Shown: one piece after another, positions 5,151-7,769 of the stretch
Layout of the letters: each line of letters starts with the position of its first letter
Numbering within the stretch: position 1 is the first letter of the stretch
NCBI GenBank assembly: GCA_009923345.1
Contig: RFTR01000094.1
Span: 1 to 7,769 of the forward strand
Direction of reading: 5' to 3'
From: Betaproteobacteria bacterium
GTDB lineage: Bacteria > Pseudomonadota > Gammaproteobacteria > Burkholderiales > Burkholderiaceae_C
Length of the DNA: 7,769 bases
Program-made: the position numbers and the translations under genes
Notes under the pieces: model-generated
The model's database searches: none
The model's input: only the letters and a program-made list of their open reading frames with translations
Told to the model about the DNA's origin: nothing

Positions 5151-6254
5151 ATGAAGCCCACTACCCAATTTATCGGATCTAGCGAATCTGCCAAAACATT
5201 GCGCAATTTGGTCGCAACGATGGCCAATTCCAATGCGACGGTCATGATTACCGGTGAAAGTGGCACTGGCAAAGAGCTTTTAGCCCGTTTGTTACACGAC
5301 CAGTCTGACCGCTGTGGCGCGAACTTTGTACCTATTAATTGCGCCGCTATTCCCAAAGATTTGCTGGAAAGTGAACTTTTTGGTCATAGAAAAGGCTCTT
5401 TCACAGGTGCGGTCGCCGACCGCATTGGTCGCTTCGAATTAGCCCATGGCGGCACGATATTCCTAGACGAAATTGGCGACATGTCGCTCGATATGCAGGT
5501 AAAACTGCTGCGCGTTTTGCAAGAGCGCACGGTAGACCCGATTGGTGGAACCCGACAGGTACAGGTAGATGTGCGTGTCATAGCCGCAACCCACCGTGAC
5601 CTCGACACCGAGATTGAAGCCGGTCGTTTTCGCGAAGATTTGTACTATCGGCTTAATGTTTTACCGATGGTGACGCCCGCGTTGCGTGAGCGCAACACAG
5701 ATGTACCTGAATTACTGACATTTTTTGCAAAAAAATGTGCGGCGTTTGGCAAACAGCCCATCACCTTCAAGCCAGATTTTTTGACAGCACTACAAAAGTA
5801 CCCATGGCCGGGAAATGTGCGTGAACTTTCCAATTTAGTTGATCGCTTCAGCACCCTGTATGCAGGACAAGAATTGGATTTGCGAGCCATTCCCCCTACC
5901 CTGCTACCCAAAGGTTTGGTGTCGGCACAAGCGGAATTGCAGGCCCAGTCGCCCTTACTAGCCAAGTTAGAAATGACACCCCCGCCCGAGGTTTTGGCAG
6001 AAAGCGGAATGCAAAATCAGCCAGAGCCTGAAGAGAATGAGATCGAAAGCATCATCATGCTCGCCCAAGGCATGCCGCATTTGCCGCCAGAGGGCCTGTC
6101 ATTGAAAGAGCGGATGGCGCAAATCGAGCGCAGCATCATTGAGCAAGCGCTTGAGCGCAATTCTGGCAATGTGTCGCGTACGGCGAAATTACTGAACTTG
6201 CAGCGCACAACGTTGATAGAAAAAATTAACAAATACGAGTTGCGCTCGGCCTGA
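5151..6254 (+). CDS. FleQ/FlrA-like sigma-54 activator without N-terminal regulatory domain
   Basis: This is a 367-residue bacterial enhancer-binding protein that should drive sigma-54 RNA polymerase at flagellar promoters. The AAA+ domain (about 5-235) has Walker A GESGTGKE (35-42), a GSFTGA loop (82-87), Walker B 'GGTIFLDEIGD' (100-110), 'FREDLYYRLNVLP' (160-172) and 'WPGNVREL' (219-226). A linker (240-312) leads to a Fis-type HTH: 'LPPEGLSLKERMAQIE' then 'GNVSRTAKLLNLQRTTLIEKINKYEL'. This tail closely follows FleQ. No receiver-like or FleQ N-terminal domain is present: the AAA+ domain starts at residue 7, and the FleQ 'LFRS' c-di-GMP motif is absent. ATG 5151 has AGGA (5138-5141) at 9 nt; the in-frame TTG 5058 has no support and would add 31 unrecognisable residues. 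GSFTGA replaces the usual GAFTGA, a mild change in the sigma-54-contacting loop. It is divergent from flgP. Confidence 0.9.
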   Translation: MKPTTQFIGSSESAKTLRNLVATMANSNATVMITGESGTGKELLARLLHDQSDRCGANFVPINCAAIPKDLLESELFGHRKGSFTGAVADRIGRFELAHGGTIFLDEIGDMSLDMQVKLLRVLQERTVDPIGGTRQVQVDVRVIAATHRDLDTEIEAGRFREDLYYRLNVLPMVTPALRERNTDVPELLTFFAKKCAAFGKQPITFKPDFLTALQKYPWPGNVRELSNLVDRFSTLYAGQELDLRAIPPTLLPKGLVSAQAELQAQSPLLAKLEMTPPPEVLAESGMQNQPEPEENEIESIIMLAQGMPHLPPEGLSLKERMAQIERSIIEQALERNSGNVSRTAKLLNLQRTTLIEKINKYELRSA

Positions 6255-6277
6255 TAAAAACAGCTTGATTTATTTGC

Positions 6278-6297
6278 AACAGGTTGCGCTACCTGTT
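6278..6297. terminator. Hairpin between the convergent activator and motB genes
   Basis: AACAGGT (6278-6284) and ACCTGTT (6291-6297) form a perfect 7-bp stem with loop TGCGCT. It lies between the activator stop (6254) and the motB stop (6318). Neither side has a strong adjacent T-run: the + side reads ATTCACG, and the - side reaches TTTTT only about 16 nt away. It is therefore a weak shared terminator at best. Confidence 0.4.
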
Positions 6298-6317
6298 ATT
6301 CACGCTAGCCCAAAAAA

Positions 6318-7274
6318 TTATTCTTGGTCGTTATAGAGCACTGTAATGCTCATACGACGGTTACGCGGATCGCGTTTGTCTTTGGGATTGAACGGATCGG
6401 TGTCTGCCACGCCTTCGATGCGCGCAAAGCGACTTTCAGGAATACCGCTTTTCTCCAGTATTTGACGCGTCACTTCTGCGCGTTCTGCCGATAAAGACCA
6501 GTTATTACGGGTTTCAGTGCCGTCTTTGTTTTGGAACGGCACGCTGTCGGTATGACCGCGAATCGCAACTTTATTAGGTATTTGCGCTAGGGAGGCCGCG
6601 ATTTCTTTCATCAAATTAGCAGCCTTACCCTGCATACCGATGCCCCCGCTTGGAAACATGGCAAAGTCGGCTTTATCGATGATTTCAATGCGCAGCCCTT
6701 GTTTGTCACGGGTAATAGAGACTTGGTCTTTCAAGTCGCTGAGTTTTTTGTTCTCGGCGAGTTTTTGTTCGATTTCTTTTTCTAGCTTGTCAAAGTCGGC
6801 TTTTTCTTTGGCCGCAGCGATTTCTTTTTTCTGCTCAGGCGACAGTTTGTCGGGGTCAGAGTAGGGGTTCTCGTTTTCTTGAGATGGATCGGTGTTGGGG
6901 TTAGGACCGCCTTCAGAGCGAGGAGTCAAACGCTCTAACAAAGCAGTTTGTTTGGCAGAGAAGGGGAAGCCGTCGGGGTCAATGATGGAACGTCCACCGA
7001 ACATGCCGTTGGAACCTGCCAATTGGCCGAATGGGACCAGGCTTTGAGACGCTGGCTTGAAATAGTCAGCAATACTTTTACGTTGATCGTCATTCGACGC
7101 GCCCAACAGCCACATCAACAAGAAGAAGGCCATCATGGCCGTCATCATGTCGGCCAACGCAATTTTCCAAGCGCCGCCGTGCGCACCACCGTGACCATCA
7201 TCAATGATTTTCTTGATGATGATGACCGGAGCCAGCGCTTCCGGTGGCGCGTTGGGGTCTTTTTCGTCAGCCAT
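6318..7274 (-). CDS. motB: Flagellar motor stator protein MotB
   Basis: MotB, with MotA, forms the stator ion channel and anchors it to peptidoglycan. The product is 318 residues. A short cytoplasmic N-terminus ends in a Gly/His-rich stretch (27-34). A single membrane helix, 'WKIALADMMTAMMAFFLLMWLL' (36-57), carries the ion-binding Asp42, equivalent to E. coli Asp32. The 'MMAFFLLMWLL' core is the proton-type pattern rather than the PomB type, so proton drive is inferred. Plug and linker follow (about 58-190), including an acidic Asn/Pro-rich part (120-142) and a Lys/Glu-rich coiled coil (145-183). The OmpA-like peptidoglycan-binding domain (about 193-315) has 'GHTDSVPF' (240-247), 'NNWSLSAERA' (257-266) and 'DPRNRRMSITVL' (302-313). 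Its ATG shares one base with the motA stop (TAATG), with GAGGA as ribosome binding site, indicating translational coupling. Confidence 0.95.
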   Translation of the reverse strand: MADEKDPNAPPEALAPVIIIKKIIDDGHGGAHGGAWKIALADMMTAMMAFFLLMWLLGASNDDQRKSIADYFKPASQSLVPFGQLAGSNGMFGGRSIIDPDGFPFSAKQTALLERLTPRSEGGPNPNTDPSQENENPYSDPDKLSPEQKKEIAAAKEKADFDKLEKEIEQKLAENKKLSDLKDQVSITRDKQGLRIEIIDKADFAMFPSGGIGMQGKAANLMKEIAASLAQIPNKVAIRGHTDSVPFQNKDGTETRNNWSLSAERAEVTRQILEKSGIPESRFARIEGVADTDPFNPKDKRDPRNRRMSITVLYNDQE

Positions 7275-7769
7275 TACTTCCTCAGCGCGTCGAAGATTTC
7301 ACCAAAAGTGGGCTGGTTGTGGTGGCTGATACAAACTCGTCCAGCCTCAATGATGAGAGGAACTGGATATCCGTGCATGTTGCCCAAAATAATCTGCTTG
7401 GCAACGTTGAGCACTTCGCCGTCTTCGTCAATGATTTGCTTCAAACGGCTACCAAAGGGCTCAAAAATACCGTAAGCCAAGAACACGCCGAGGAACGTAC
7501 CCACCAAGGCGCCACCAATCAAGGCACCCAACACAGGTGGGGGCTGGTCAATTGCGCCCATGGTCTTCACCACACCCAACACACAGGCCACAATTCCCAG
7601 CGCTGGTAAGGCGCCAGCCAATGTACCGATGGCATCGGCGTTTTTCATTTCGTTGTGGTGATGCAGTTTGATCGACGCGGTCATGACGTCTTCCACCGCG
7701 TAGGGGCTTAAAGTGCCTGAAGACACCACCATCAAACGGATGGTGTCGCAAATTAATCCGATCAAGCCA
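7274..7769 (-). CDS. motA: Flagellar motor stator protein MotA, C-terminal part (5' end outside window)
   Basis: MotA surrounds the MotB dimer and couples ion flow to torque on FliG. About 165 residues are visible from the window edge; the family has about 285-295, so the first two membrane helices and most of the FliG-contacting cytoplasmic loop are missing. The visible part begins near 'GLIGLICDTIRLMVVS', then 'HHHNEMKNADAIGTLAGALPALGIVACVLGVVKTMG', with the conserved Pro of helix 3 (LPALGIVA, E. coli Pro173 region). Helix 4 follows ('LGALIGGALVGTFLGVFLAYGIFEPFG', with the conserved 'AYG'), and the C-terminal cytoplasmic tail ends 'HHNQPTFGEIFDALRK'. The frame continues open to base 7769, so the TTG at 7765 is internal. 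The stop TAA (7276-7274) overlaps the motB ATG. Any promoter lies outside the window. Confidence 0.94.
   Translation of the reverse strand, partial: GLIGLICDTIRLMVVSSGTLSPYAVEDVMTASIKLHHHNEMKNADAIGTLAGALPALGIVACVLGVVKTMGAIDQPPPVLGALIGGALVGTFLGVFLAYGIFEPFGSRLKQIIDEDGEVLNVAKQIILGNMHGYPVPLIIEAGRVCISHHNQPTFGEIFDALRK

Overview
The window is almost entirely flagellar. It holds ten protein genes in three blocks, plus one possible small ORF. The FlgM, FlgN, MotA and MotB sequences, the base composition of roughly half G+C (not counted exactly) and the gene styles suggest a betaproteobacterium, probably of the Burkholderiales. This assignment is an inference from family resemblance; no ribosomal marker is present.

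Left block (+ strand, 1-1400): the C-terminal part of flgA (P-ring chaperone, cut by the window edge), then flgM (anti-sigma-28 factor) and flgN (export chaperone for hook-filament junction proteins). A bulged hairpin with a T-run follows flgA. A sigma-28-type promoter (TCAAGTTC-N11-GCCGATTT) lies upstream of flgM, so flgMN can be expressed as a late operon. A perfect 6-bp hairpin sits in the flgM leader. A 43-codon ORF with a good Shine-Dalgarno overlaps this region and is only tentative.

Middle block (- strand, read from 4990 down to 1440): flgP (LPP20 lipoprotein), flgT (H-ring protein), a secreted LysM/FimV-like protein, a FliK-like protein and a stand-alone FlhB C-terminal domain. The last four are tightly packed: 21 nt, 10 nt and an abutting stop/start. 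FlgP and FlgT build extra outer rings around the basal body in Vibrio. FliK and FlhB together switch export from hook to filament substrates. This version appears to be a second, reduced copy of that switch. The LysM protein between the two sets is the least understood gene and may be a new basal-body component.

Right block: a sigma-54 activator (5151-6254, + strand) is divergent from flgP. It resembles FleQ/FlrA in its AAA+ and HTH parts but lacks the N-terminal regulatory domain and has GSFTGA in place of GAFTGA. It converges on motB and a partial motA (- strand), whose stop and start codons overlap by one base.

Together the genes cover export switching (FliK-like, FlhB-like), checkpoint control (FlgM), chaperoning (FlgN, FlgA), outer rings (FlgP, FlgT), torque (MotA, MotB) and a likely regulator. 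I see no RNA genes, mobile elements or CRISPR arrays.
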